From Candidatus Heimdallarchaeota archaeon (lineage in GTDB: Archaea; Asgardarchaeota; Heimdallarchaeia; Heimdallarchaeales; Heimdallarchaeaceae): a stretch of DNA of 64,000 nucleotides. Position 1 is the stretch's first letter, and each line of letters begins with the position of its first letter. The position numbers and the translations under genes are program-made. The notes under the pieces were generated by a model that saw only the letters and a program-made list of their open reading frames with translations, was not told the origin of the DNA and searched no databases. Shown in pieces: positions 16,105-25,706 of this stretch. Where the stretch lies: positions 32,087 through 96,086 of the forward strand of contig JABCTC010000007.1 in the NCBI GenBank assembly GCA_018238545.1, in the 5' to 3' direction.

Positions 16105-17913
16105 TTATTTCTTGTATTTTCTAAATCCAACTACTGCTGCTAGTCCTAAGAATGATAGGAACACTAAACCTGCGATACCTGCTGCTGGAGGAATTTCCAC
16201 TTCAACAACGTATCCTGCGGCTTCGATGTAGTCAATTGCCATATCTAAATCATATGCGTAAGGTTCTAGATCTTTGTTGAATCCTACTACTGAATCTGGA
16301 CATGGAATAACACCAGGTGCGCCTAATCCCTCTAGAATTTCGTTTACAATTGTATCACGAGGAACTGCATGACTAATAGCTTTTCTAATGCCTTTTGCTG
16401 CGGCAACTGTACCTACTGGAGTTAATTCTCCGGTTCCCATTATAGGATGTTTGAGGTTTACAGCCATTTCTTGATGAGATGGATCTTTAACTAGAACTCC
16501 TTCAACACCAGTTACGCCTACAAAGTCGGCTAATACTGGGAAGTATTGAGCATCCATAATATCAACAGTACCTGCGATCAATTCGGCAACTGCGCTGTCT
16601 TTACCAGCTACAAAGGTTAGATACCAATCAGTTAAGAGAGGGGCAGTTCCAACATAATGATCGTTGGGTTTCATGTGTATGACGCTATTTACTGAATCAT
16701 ATGCAAATAACTTGAAAGGTCCACAAGATGTAACTAAATCGGCACCAACATCACCAGTTAATGGTACTTCATTGAAGATATCGTAACCATGGTCTACAAT
16801 AGCTTGTGCAACAACAGTTTTTTCAATTATACCAAATGTTAGCAAAGCTTTTGCAAAGTTGAATACTGCTGTTAATTCGAAGCGCAATTCACCACCTGCT
16901 ACGTCTGGACCAACAATTGATATAGAGTTGTTGGTTTCAAACCATTTGGTTAGGTAACCATAACTTGAGGAACCTACTCCAGGTGTCATGTGCAATTCAT
17001 AACTGTATTTAACATCAGATGGTAACACTGGATCACCATTGCTGAATTTTGCATCAGGATCTAAGAACACTGTCATGTTAATTTTGTCAATATCATCAAT
17101 AGGATCATATAGTACATCTGAAATTGTTGAGTTTAGAGCAATTTCTTCAGTGTATTCTGCTGTGACTTGTGCTCTCTTATAGAGAGATCCATAAACAGTT
17201 TGCATCCATTGCATGTCATAGAATGATTCTGCGACATAGATATTTGGTTCTTTTAGATCTGCTGGTACGGCATATTTGATGATATGATCTACTGGATCGT
17301 CCCAGTTTTCTGCTCTGTGATTAGAACTTGCAATCAATAATCCGTCAATTCCAACTAATCCTTCTTTGAAACCAAAGAGTGATCTTGGATAGACTAGACA
17401 AATTGCTGGCAAATCTTCATAGAGAATATCTTGAAGCTCGTGTGCATAACCAGTTCTAGTTGTATCATCAAGTTCTGTTAGATACTGATCTAATTTTGCA
17501 TCATATACAGGATTGATGTATTGATAGAAGTTATCACCGTTTGGAATTAAACTTGCGGTGTCATACAAACCGGTTGGGTCCCAATCAAGTCCCCAGCTCC
17601 ATCCTACAAAGAAGAGGTCGTAACCACCCTCTGAATAGGTTGGAATGTAATCAAAATCAAGTAGTGGATAACTCCATGTACGGGGGGCAATGTTTCCCCA
17701 TCCAGTTGATTCATGGAAGTTTATGCCAATACCAATCTGTGGTAACTGTTGTTCCATCAACAGTGACCATTGATTACGGGCTGCGCTTGTGTTGGGTGAA
17801 AGTAAGTTAACTGAAAAAGCGATTTGTATTTCTGTTTCTTGTGCTTGTGCAAGGTATGTACTCATACTGAACAAGACTATTAGGGTTAAACCCAATAATG
17901 CTTTTTTCTTCAT
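16105..17913 (-). CDS. Extracellular solute-binding protein (family 5) with permuted lobes and C-terminal membrane anchor
   Basis: 602 residues: signal peptide (1-24), body, then a C-terminal hydrophobic segment (about 577-597) ending in FRKYKK. The body order is unusual. Residues 25-205 resemble the last third of family-5 binding proteins (LPQIGIGINF, then GGYDLFFVGWSWGLDWDP and the terminal EDLPAICLVYP). Residues 220-570 resemble the first two thirds (FLDPDAKFSNGDPVLPSDV, CGPFKLFAYDS, KGIRKAISHAVPRDTIV, and the late AIDYIEAAGY motif). Normal proteins run the other way round. The ATG follows AGGTGAAAAAAAT. It is probably the peptide or oligosaccharide binding part of the ABC locus immediately upstream. 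Confidence 0.85.
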   Translation of the reverse strand: MKKKALLGLTLIVLFSMSTYLAQAQETEIQIAFSVNLLSPNTSAARNQWSLLMEQQLPQIGIGINFHESTGWGNIAPRTWSYPLLDFDYIPTYSEGGYDLFFVGWSWGLDWDPTGLYDTASLIPNGDNFYQYINPVYDAKLDQYLTELDDTTRTGYAHELQDILYEDLPAICLVYPRSLFGFKEGLVGIDGLLIASSNHRAENWDDPVDHIIKYAVPADLKEPNIYVAESFYDMQWMQTVYGSLYKRAQVTAEYTEEIALNSTISDVLYDPIDDIDKINMTVFLDPDAKFSNGDPVLPSDVKYSYELHMTPGVGSSSYGYLTKWFETNNSISIVGPDVAGGELRFELTAVFNFAKALLTFGIIEKTVVAQAIVDHGYDIFNEVPLTGDVGADLVTSCGPFKLFAYDSVNSVIHMKPNDHYVGTAPLLTDWYLTFVAGKDSAVAELIAGTVDIMDAQYFPVLADFVGVTGVEGVLVKDPSHQEMAVNLKHPIMGTGELTPVGTVAAAKGIRKAISHAVPRDTIVNEILEGLGAPGVIPCPDSVVGFNKDLEPYAYDLDMAIDYIEAAGYVVEVEIPPAAGIAGLVFLSFLGLAAVVGFRKYKK

Positions 17914-18118
17914 ATTTTTTTCACCTATAAATTTCCCACTAAAAAGTAAACTTTACAGTGGAAGCATTTCCAAAGTGTTAATACAGCTTAATAAAGGTTT
18001 TGCGTTTCCATTTCAATAGTTGGAATCGATTTTGTATTATATAAGAGAGGTTTGTACTAATCTGTAATGCGGGTGGTTTAAACGTGGATTTACTTCTTGA
18101 AATAATTTAAAGAGAGTT

Positions 18119-18592
18119 TTATCCGAAGTACTCAATAAGCTTCAAAATTTGTATCAGTACCATAAGATAAACTAGGAGCAAAGATGCAGCAATATAGTAC
18201 GTAAAAGAATTGAATGTTGCTTCTCGGAAACTGTCTTTACTCATCGGTGCAGATTTGAAAAGTCTAGCTTTCAAATTTGTAATAGCAATTGATTGCCCGA
18301 AATTACCTACACAAGCTCCAAGAAATACAACGAAACCTACTTCACCAAAGAACAAATATTGCGAAATATCTTGTATTGTTAAGAGGTCATCAAAACCTAA
18401 ACCATAAATAATTATTATCATTATAATGATATTAATAACTGTAAAAATTATCGATGTAATAAATCCCAATAATGTAATGCGTATCCAATTTACCTTTACT
18501 CTTTCTTCTTTTTCCTCAGCTTTTTTTTCATTGTTATTGGCATTTGTGCTCTTTTTTCTTGTTTTTCCCACTTTTTTACTTATTGAGCCCAT
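18119..18592 (-). CDS. Small membrane protein of the ABC locus
   Basis: 157 residues: a lysine/glutamate/asparagine-rich cytosolic head of about 35 residues and three predicted membrane segments (about 38-65, 78-105, 128-153), with a glycine-containing GACVGNFGQSIAITN loop after the second. It overlaps the ATPase gene by 17 bases and is followed 205 bases later by the binding protein, so it most likely belongs to the transporter. I do not recognise a family. Confidence 0.6.
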   Translation of the reverse strand: MGSISKKVGKTRKKSTNANNNEKKAEEKEERVKVNWIRITLLGFITSIIFTVINIIIMIIIIYGLGFDDLLTIQDISQYLFFGEVGFVVFLGACVGNFGQSIAITNLKARLFKSAPMSKDSFREATFNSFTYYIAASLLLVYLMVLIQILKLIEYFG

Positions 18593-19613
18593 TATTGTCC
18601 CCTTTGTCAGTTATTGGTGCTCCGCAATTTGAACAGAACTTTATTCCATTCTTAACTTGATTCCCACACATTGTGCATGTTATTACGCTTTTAATATTAT
18701 TGGGCGTGAAATCTGTTTGATGTATGGGGTGCAGGATTATTTTACCATTTTCCATTTCTATTGAAAAATGTTTAGGGTTATCCATTTCTTGTAAAATAGT
18801 TTTGGGGAGAACTATGCGACTTTGTCGATCAATTTCTAATAACCTGCTATCTTCTAGCTTTCTGAGACTTATTTCACTTCCATGCTGACCAATTATTACA
18901 CCATCTCTCAGTTCAAGGATTCTATCAGCTCTAGCTGCAACTTGCTGTGAATGTGTTACAATACAGATAGCTATTCCAAGTTCTTCGTTGATTCTGTCAA
19001 ATAAGTCTAAAATGCTTTCTGCAGTTTCCACATCTAAATCGCCTGTAGGCTCATCTCCTATCAATATTTTGGGATTGGTTATAAGGGTCGTAGCTATGGC
19101 AGCTCTCTTCTTTTCTCCTCCAGAAAGCGTGTCTTCTCGTTTCATTCTTTTATCCCAAATTCCAAGAAATTTTAGTAGAAATTCAGCTCTTTGTTTCACA
19201 ACCTTTGGTTGTACTTTCGCATAATAACCTGCTAACTCTATGTTCTCTTTTACTGTTAGATGAGATAATAGCTTACTGTCTTGAAAAATAACTCCTGCAA
19301 ATCTTCTTCTTGCCTTTATTATTTCTTCATAGGTAGATCTTGTAATATCTTTTGAAAGCTCTTTCCAAAACACTTTGCCTGATGTGGGTTTAGTAATTCC
19401 TGCTACTACATTTACTAGAGTAGTTTTTCCAGATCCACTTGGACCAATTAGAAATAATTTTTCTTGAGGCTTTACTTTGAAAGAAACACCTCTTAATGCC
19501 TGTGTTTCTATTTTTCCAGTTTGGTAAATCTTGATTATATCTTCAGCAACTAATAGTGGTTCTGTATCACTGATTGCTTCAGTTCCATGGGTTGGAGAGC
19601 TAATAGTTGCCAT
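18576..19613 (-). CDS. ABC transporter ATPase (LolD/MacB-like) with AbrB-like and zinc-ribbon tail
   Basis: 345 residues. The ATPase shows Walker A GPSGSGKTT (about 57-65), signature LSGGEKKRAAIA, Walker B ILIGDEPTGDLD and the switch histidine in CIVTHSQ. After it comes a SpoVT/AbrB-like segment (LEIDRQSRIVLPKTILQEM, then NGKIILHPI, about 260-300), and finally a C4 zinc ribbon (CTMC...CSNC). The tail is not normal for a LolD-type or an Opp-type ATPase; I infer it mediates dimerisation or regulation. Overlap with the downstream membrane gene indicates tight coupling. Confidence 0.85.
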   Translation of the reverse strand: MATISSPTHGTEAISDTEPLLVAEDIIKIYQTGKIETQALRGVSFKVKPQEKLFLIGPSGSGKTTLVNVVAGITKPTSGKVFWKELSKDITRSTYEEIIKARRRFAGVIFQDSKLLSHLTVKENIELAGYYAKVQPKVVKQRAEFLLKFLGIWDKRMKREDTLSGGEKKRAAIATTLITNPKILIGDEPTGDLDVETAESILDLFDRINEELGIAICIVTHSQQVAARADRILELRDGVIIGQHGSEISLRKLEDSRLLEIDRQSRIVLPKTILQEMDNPKHFSIEMENGKIILHPIHQTDFTPNNIKSVITCTMCGNQVKNGIKFCSNCGAPITDKGDNNGLNK

Positions 19614-19712
19614 TGTTGTAAATCTCCTCTCTTATACACTAATAAAATTGTTTATTGATAAAAATCCGTTCAAAATAGAAAAGGATAAAGAAAAGAAGGT
19701 GTATTTCTTTAT

Positions 19713-20777
19713 TTAAGTAGGTGTTTCATCAATATGATTCTCATATTCGTCGTTGTCGCTTTTTTCTTGAAAGTCTAGCACCGGAGTTTTTCTAGCTTCA
19801 ATGGCGCCACCAATCTTGCGAACTATGTAACCTCTATTCGCCCATATTTTGTCAATGTTTCCTATTAGTAAAAATATTGCGTATATAACTAAAAATGGTA
19901 TCAAATAAATCAACCATGTTGAAAATGCAACAGCTATTGGATGATATTGTCCTTGCTCATTTGCAAATTCAAAACCATATATTAGGAAGTTATTGGATTT
20001 TCTATCCACAAAGAGAGAGAACAGGATATATCTAAAACTCAAAGTAATATTGCCAGTCATTAAAGACATAGCTGTCCCAGTAATGAGGCTAGCAATAAAA
20101 GATATAAGTAGGAACGATTTAGCGCTTGGTATGTGTTTTTTCTTTTTCTTAACAAGTTTGAACATAATGAAGTTGTATGTTCCAGAAACAACTGCACCAA
20201 GTACTATGGGCATTAGGACAATCCAAATGTACGTATTTGTCCACTTTGGATTAGCTTGATTAATTAGTTGAGATCCCCAGATATCATCCATACTGTAAAA
20301 TCTGTGTGATTGTGCAAAATCTAACTCATCAACTGGAAAGGCACCATTTCTGAAAAAACCACTATCTGCAAATAAGAATAATGATGAACCTAGAATTAAA
20401 GCCACCATTGGTGCGAAAAACCAAACCAGTATTGGTTTTGCAATGATTCTTAAACTCGGATCTTGACCACCATTTAATCCATAAGTAAGAAAAACACTCA
20501 TCCAGTAACTAGGTCCTTCCCAAAAAGTGTGTGTTGGGCCTCTTAATGAATTTGTGATTCCCATAATTAATATACTAATAAGCCAAGTTGAGAAAAGATA
20601 GATGCCCATTGGAGAATGAAACTTTTTCCATAACCATTTCCCAAGCACGACAAACCAATCCCCCCATACGCCAAAAAAGGTTCTTGGACCCATTTCTATT
20701 GAATCTACATTTACCTCTTCTGATTCAGTTTTTTCTGCTTGCATATTAATAGCCACGTTGCATATTTTCTTAGACAT
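19713..20777 (-). CDS. Polytopic membrane protein, probable permease of the ABC locus
   Basis: About 354 residues from the ATG at 20775-20777, with roughly five or six membrane segments (about 65-85, 115-145, 190-215, 225-250, 290-315), an extracellular-looking loop rich in aromatic and acidic residues between the second and third, and a charged C-terminal tail. It precedes the ABC ATPase by 99 bases on the same strand, so a permease role is likely from position. I do not see a classical Opp permease motif, so the assignment is contextual. Confidence 0.6.
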   Translation of the reverse strand: MSKKICNVAINMQAEKTESEEVNVDSIEMGPRTFFGVWGDWFVVLGKWLWKKFHSPMGIYLFSTWLISILIMGITNSLRGPTHTFWEGPSYWMSVFLTYGLNGGQDPSLRIIAKPILVWFFAPMVALILGSSLFLFADSGFFRNGAFPVDELDFAQSHRFYSMDDIWGSQLINQANPKWTNTYIWIVLMPIVLGAVVSGTYNFIMFKLVKKKKKHIPSAKSFLLISFIASLITGTAMSLMTGNITLSFRYILFSLFVDRKSNNFLIYGFEFANEQGQYHPIAVAFSTWLIYLIPFLVIYAIFLLIGNIDKIWANRGYIVRKIGGAIEARKTPVLDFQEKSDNDEYENHIDETPT

Positions 20778-20880
20778 TTTAAACCTTTTCTCTTCCAATT
20801 AGGTTTACGTTAAAAAAAATGATTCAACTAAAATCATTTAAATGTGTTAACTTTTGATTTTTTAACGCTTGAGGATTAAA

Positions 20881-22314
20881 ATGAATGCAGATAAGATATT
20901 GAACTTAGTCAGCGCTGGTATAGATGTTGGAACAACTACTTCACATTTGATTTTTTCTAAACTCAAACTTGAAAAAATATATACTCCAAGAGGAGTAAAA
21001 TTTGAGGTTACTAAGAGAGAGATACTATACAGAGGCAACATTTTACTCACTCCTTTAATAGATGGACAAACTATTGATTATCTCAAACTTGTTGAATTTA
21101 TCAAATCTGAATATGAACTTGCAAATATGTCAATTGATGATATTGATACTGGAGCAGTCATAATTACAGGGGAAAGTGCTAAGAAAGAAAATGCAGAAGA
21201 CCTAGTGAAGGCTCTTGCATACAAAGCAGGTAAATTTGTTTGTGCAGCTGCAGGCCCCAATTTTGAATCAGTAATAGCCGCAATGGGCTCTGGTGCATCT
21301 CAATATTCTAAAGACACAAAGAAAACTGTGATGAACATAGATATTGGTGGTGGTACAAGTAATATCGCTATCGTAAAAGATGGTGAAATCATTGATGCTG
21401 CTTGTGTCAATGTTGGTGGAAGATTACTAGCTTTTGATAAAGAAGACAAAATTGTAAGAATTGAAGACCCTATTAGAAATTTGGAAGGCAAAATAGGAAT
21501 TAAATTCGATTATGGAGCCCATATAACAATTGATCAGAAAAGGAAATTGGCTAGAATTCTAGCTGAAAGTCTCTTTGAAACATTGGATAGGAATTTACAA
21601 ACACAAATCGCTAAAAATCTACTTATGACAAATCCATTGGAATATGATGGAACTATTGATGAATTCATGTTTTCTGGTGGTGTAGCTGAGTATATTTACG
21701 AGCAAACTGATGAATATTTTGGCGATTTGGGTAAATATTTGGGTGAAGAAGTTATAGACATTATCAAGGAAAAGAATATCAGCATCCACAAACCAACAGA
21801 ACTAATTCGCGCAACTGTAATTGGTGCCGGTCAATATACTCTTCAAGTATCAGGTGTTACTACTCATATCTCAGATATCGACATTTTGCCAATTCATAAC
21901 ATCCCCGTTCTTGAACCCAAGATTGACAACAAACAGATAACTGAGGAAAGTGTGAAATTAGCCATTCAAAAGAGTCTTAATATGTTTGATGTAAAGGAAG
22001 GGGAAGAGACGGTTGCATTATCCTTCAAGGGTGCTATTGGTGGTTCATATGCGGGACTTACTACTTTTGCTAAGGGCGTAGTAAGTGCATTACCAAATAC
22101 AATTAGAAAAGAAAAACCTGTTATCTTAGTTTTTAACAATGACATAGGAAATTCTGTTGGAAACGTAATGAAAAGAGAAACATCTGCAAAAAAGAACATT
22201 ATTTCTATTGATGAAATAATTATCCAAGAAGGAGATTTTATTGATATTGATAAACCAAAAGCAGGCGGACAAGTAGTTCCAGTAGTAGTGAAATCCTTAG
22301 TTTTTTCAGCTTAG
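20881..22314 (+). CDS. eutA: Ethanolamine ammonia-lyase reactivating factor EutA-like
   Basis: About 477 residues with the actin-like ATPase fold of EutA. Key motifs are AGIDVGTTTSHLIFS near the N-terminus, the DTGAVIITGESAKKENA segment, NIDIGGGTSNIAIV (about 153-166) and a late FSGGVAEYIY. EutA reloads adenosylcobalamin on damaged ethanolamine ammonia-lyase. No eutB, eutC or other eut gene lies in this window, so its partner must be elsewhere or be another B12 enzyme. The ATG at 20881 follows GAGGATTAAA; an upstream TTG is less likely. Confidence 0.92.
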   Translation: MNADKILNLVSAGIDVGTTTSHLIFSKLKLEKIYTPRGVKFEVTKREILYRGNILLTPLIDGQTIDYLKLVEFIKSEYELANMSIDDIDTGAVIITGESAKKENAEDLVKALAYKAGKFVCAAAGPNFESVIAAMGSGASQYSKDTKKTVMNIDIGGGTSNIAIVKDGEIIDAACVNVGGRLLAFDKEDKIVRIEDPIRNLEGKIGIKFDYGAHITIDQKRKLARILAESLFETLDRNLQTQIAKNLLMTNPLEYDGTIDEFMFSGGVAEYIYEQTDEYFGDLGKYLGEEVIDIIKEKNISIHKPTELIRATVIGAGQYTLQVSGVTTHISDIDILPIHNIPVLEPKIDNKQITEESVKLAIQKSLNMFDVKEGEETVALSFKGAIGGSYAGLTTFAKGVVSALPNTIRKEKPVILVFNNDIGNSVGNVMKRETSAKKNIISIDEIIIQEGDFIDIDKPKAGGQVVPVVVKSLVFSA

Positions 22315-22327
22315 AAAAATGTGGTTG

Positions 22328-23935
22328 TTACCACCCTACTACTATTCCATCTGCCCGAGGGCTTGTACCACCACAGAGAACACCACTATTTGGGTCTCTA
22401 TTTATTATCTGACCTCGCCCAAATATCATTCTTGCATATCCTGCGGTCGGTACAACTGAGTGCCCCATTTGACTTAATCTACTCATGACTGCAATATCTA
22501 TCCCTTCTTCTAAAGCAACATCTCCCTTGCTGGTTCCATCTCTTATAGTAAATCTAGGTGCATTAAGAGCTTGCTGGGGGTTCATGCCAAAATCAATCAT
22601 GTTTACCATAACTTGTGCATGTCCTTGAGGTTGATTAAATCCTCCCATTACACCGAAACTAGAAAAGAGTTCACCATCCTTTGTGGCCATTCCCGGAATA
22701 ATTGTATGGTAAGGTCTTTTATTTGGAGCTAATACATTTGGATGATCATGTTGAAGTGAAAAGTTTGTTCCTCGATTTTGCAAGGTAAAACCACAACCTT
22801 TTGGAATTAGTCCTGTACCAAACCCCATATAATTAGAATTAATGAAGCTGCATGCATTCCCTTCTCTATCTACTATGGAAAAGTAAACTGTATCGGAACT
22901 TGAAACAGGTGATCCTTTTTCAACTTCGATAGATGCTTTAGTTGGATCAAATAGTTCTCTTCTTGATTTAGCATATTGTTTTGATAATAACTCATTAATG
23001 GGAACATGGACAACATCAGGGTCGGCTACGTACCATCTAGTATCTGAAAAAGCAATACGCATCGATTCAATCATTGTATGCAAATGTTCAACAGATGAAT
23101 GTTTCATATCGCCAATATCAAACCCTTCGAGCACATTGAGAGCCATCAATGCGGTAATTCCTTGTCCATTTGGTGGTATTTCATATATGTCAACACCTCG
23201 ATAGTTAATAGTAATAGGTTCATCGAAAGTGTTTTTGTGATTTTTCAAGTCATCTAAAGTCATAAACCCTTCAAAGGATTTGATTAATTCAATAATCGAC
23301 TCTGCAATTCGTCCTTCATAAAAACCACTTTTTCCATGTTCTATTAGCTCTTGGAATGTATTAGCTAATGTTGGGTTTTTAATTATTTCCCCCTCTTTAG
23401 GTGCCTCTCCATTAAGTAGCATCTCATCAGCATTTGGACCTAATCGTAATTGTTTTACACCTCTTTGCCAAGATCTTGCGGTTAAAGGCGAGACAGGAAA
23501 CCCCTTTCTTGCTAATTCTATTGCTGGAGATAATATGTCCTTTAAAGACATGCAACCGAATCTCTCGACAGCATCTACCCAACCTGCTGCCGCACCAGGA
23601 ACAGTAATTGTGTGAATACTGAGTGGTGGAAGATTGTCTAGTATGTTTAAATTGTTGAGTTTATCTAAATTTAATTCTGCGGGAGCTCTGCCACTTGCAT
23701 TTAAACCGAATACTTTCTTTTTCTGATTATCATAAAATAAGCAGAAACAATCTCCACCTATTCCAGTAGATGTTGGTTCTGTTAGATTCAACGTTGCTGC
23801 TACAGCAACAGCAGCATCTGCTGCATTCCCTCCTTTTCGTAAAATGCGTAACCCTATCTCTGAAGCAAGAGGTTGACTTGATGCTACCATCCCGTTTCTT
23901 GAGTAAACTGGAGACCTATAAGAATTGAATTTCAT
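22328..23935 (-). CDS. ggt: Gamma-glutamyltranspeptidase family protein
   Basis: 535 residues, Ntn-hydrolase of the gamma-glutamyltransferase family. The N-terminus begins directly with GMVASSQPLASEIGLRILRKGGNAADAA, and the autoprocessing site is visible at about residue 347 (SSDTVYFSIVDREGN), where the Thr becomes the nucleophile of the small subunit. The later GFTLQNRG and GMATKDGE segments also fit. There is no signal peptide, so it is probably cytosolic; related cytosolic acylases (cephalosporin acylase-like) are an alternative substrate class. It ends 13 bases from eutA, convergently. Confidence 0.92.
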   Translation of the reverse strand: MKFNSYRSPVYSRNGMVASSQPLASEIGLRILRKGGNAADAAVAVAATLNLTEPTSTGIGGDCFCLFYDNQKKKVFGLNASGRAPAELNLDKLNNLNILDNLPPLSIHTITVPGAAAGWVDAVERFGCMSLKDILSPAIELARKGFPVSPLTARSWQRGVKQLRLGPNADEMLLNGEAPKEGEIIKNPTLANTFQELIEHGKSGFYEGRIAESIIELIKSFEGFMTLDDLKNHKNTFDEPITINYRGVDIYEIPPNGQGITALMALNVLEGFDIGDMKHSSVEHLHTMIESMRIAFSDTRWYVADPDVVHVPINELLSKQYAKSRRELFDPTKASIEVEKGSPVSSSDTVYFSIVDREGNACSFINSNYMGFGTGLIPKGCGFTLQNRGTNFSLQHDHPNVLAPNKRPYHTIIPGMATKDGELFSSFGVMGGFNQPQGHAQVMVNMIDFGMNPQQALNAPRFTIRDGTSKGDVALEEGIDIAVMSRLSQMGHSVVPTAGYARMIFGRGQIINRDPNSGVLCGGTSPRADGIVVGW

Positions 23936-23993
23936 AGTTGAGCTAAAATTAGGTTAAAAATAAATCTGTCGGTTTTATGTTTACTTTTACTTA

Positions 23994-24680
23994 TCAGTTC
24001 CTATAAATCCTATGTCCACAATACGAGCAATACTCTTCAACATCAACAACTTTGTTTTTACAATTGGGACAAAACCATCCTTTGGCTTTTGAGGTTTTCT
24101 CAATTTGTAGTTTTTTAGTTTTGGTGATTAAGCCAGTTGAATATTCATTTTTGGATTGCCTTCTCTTTATTAACAAGATAACCGCTAAAGCTGCAATACC
24201 AATTGTAAAAATAATGCCAAAGCTAATTAATGTGATAATTGTTGGAGTACCCTCAAATGTTCCCGATTCTATAGGTGTATCTTGAACAATTATTTCAACA
24301 TCTACTGAATAGGGGCTATCTCTATTATCTAGGATAATATAGTAGTGCTGACCATGATCAACAGAAAAGGCGACTGAATCTTGTTCCGCATTTATTCTTT
24401 CAATAACAGATTCTGAGCTAAAACCGTCGCTCCAGTTTAGATAATTATAACTGTCAAATACGCGTAGTGATATGTCAGATCCGCGTAGTGATATGTCAGA
24501 TCCATTGATAACTAGAAAAGAGATATAAACAGTAGACCCATCATAGGCCGTTATAACCCATCCATTTGAATCATAAGCACTAACTGCACGAGTTTCATCA
24601 ACCCAAATAGTTCCAAGGACTGACTCTGAAGTAAGAAAAACAAGTGCTACTATTATGAATATAACAGGTTTTCTTTTCAT
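23994..24680 (-). CDS. Exported membrane-anchored protein with cytosolic zinc ribbon
   Basis: 228 residues: an N-terminal signal peptide (about 1-23), an extracellular beta-rich domain of about 120 residues, one membrane helix (about 148-170), then a basic linker and a C-terminal zinc ribbon (CPNC near 205, CSYC near 218). The extracellular part contains an exact 7-residue tandem duplication. Function unknown; single-pass proteins with zinc-ribbon tails are common in this lineage. Divergent from the methyltransferase gene. Confidence 0.65.
   Translation of the reverse strand: MKRKPVIFIIVALVFLTSESVLGTIWVDETRAVSAYDSNGWVITAYDGSTVYISFLVINGSDISLRGSDISLRVFDSYNYLNWSDGFSSESVIERINAEQDSVAFSVDHGQHYYIILDNRDSPYSVDVEIIVQDTPIESGTFEGTPTIITLISFGIIFTIGIAALAVILLIKRRQSKNEYSTGLITKTKKLQIEKTSKAKGWFCPNCKNKVVDVEEYCSYCGHRIYRN
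24461..24502. repeat. 21-bp tandem duplication in the exported protein gene
   Basis: Two perfect copies of a 21-bp unit (24461-24481 and 24482-24502) encode a doubled seven-residue block GSDISLR in the extracellular domain. It looks like a recent in-frame slippage or duplication event. Confidence 0.95.
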
Positions 24681-24806
24681 CTTATGCCTCTTCTAGTTGT
24701 CCTCTGTTGATCAATTATTATAGTTTCTTTCTTAAATATGTTCTCAAATGAATAGTATATAGTTAAATAAATGTGATATCTGTTCTATCTAACTCGATGT
24801 GATTTT

Positions 24807-25706
24807 ATGGAACCAACTGGAAAAAAGGAAATTCTTAGTCATTTACCTGATCGACCCAAATACATACTTAAATTATATTTACTTCAAGTAATTCTAATTG
24901 CCTTGTTTACATTAACTATTTTATTTATTTTAGATATTCTTCCAATTTTATTACCAACCGTTGAATGGCTTGCAGTTTTGGAACCCTACCTCCCACCCAT
25001 AGGTTCAATGTTAATGATAACTGGGGGGCTAAGTATTGTTCATGTAGTATGGAGAAAAAGAGACAAATTCATTTCTCAGGATAAGAAAAGAGCCTTCCAA
25101 AAATCTGTAAAATATACATTCACAGGTATTCCAGTAGCTATGGCCGGAATCATTCATATGTTTCTACCTGTTGGTTGGCTAGCTGAAAAGATTTTTTCAA
25201 TTACTGTTTTTAGAAACCCTCTAACTGATTTTTTTCAAATACCTATAGGACAACTAGCTGCAGCTGCTGCTGGAAACTCTAATTATAATGACACAATTCC
25301 TAGAATCGTTTTCAGTGTGCTGTTTTTGATAATGGCTTTATTGACTATGTTTAGAACAATTTTCGCATTTGGAATAGATAATGCAGCAATGCTTTATGTT
25401 TATTATCCAGAAGAATCGAAAATAGTGAACCACAAAATTTACTCAATCATTAGACACCCATTATATGTGAGTGTATATTTTCTTATGATTAGCGCTTTAA
25501 TTAGTGTTTTTTCAATATATTCGGTGATTATAACCGTTATTTTTGTTCTTTGTTTCAGTTATCATATCTATTGCATAGAGGAGAAAGAGTTGATAGAACG
25601 ATTCGGAGACGGTTTTAAGGAATATAGAAAAGAAGTACCAGCTCTAGTTATACATCCAAAGAATTGGGGAAAATTCTTTAAATTTTTAATAGGTAAAGAG
25701 ATCTAA
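24807..25706 (+). CDS. Integral membrane methyltransferase, PEMT/ICMT family
   Basis: 299 residues with several membrane segments and the C-terminal signature of phospholipid or isoprenylcysteine methyltransferases: SIIRHPLYVSVYF (about 212-224), then EEKELIERFGDGFKEYRKEVP (about 258-278). These use SAM to methylate membrane lipids or prenyl-cysteine ends. The substrate is unknown. The N-terminal half (four membrane segments) extends the minimal catalytic domain. Confidence 0.82.
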   Translation: MEPTGKKEILSHLPDRPKYILKLYLLQVILIALFTLTILFILDILPILLPTVEWLAVLEPYLPPIGSMLMITGGLSIVHVVWRKRDKFISQDKKRAFQKSVKYTFTGIPVAMAGIIHMFLPVGWLAEKIFSITVFRNPLTDFFQIPIGQLAAAAAGNSNYNDTIPRIVFSVLFLIMALLTMFRTIFAFGIDNAAMLYVYYPEESKIVNHKIYSIIRHPLYVSVYFLMISALISVFSIYSVIITVIFVLCFSYHIYCIEEKELIERFGDGFKEYRKEVPALVIHPKNWGKFFKFLIGKEI

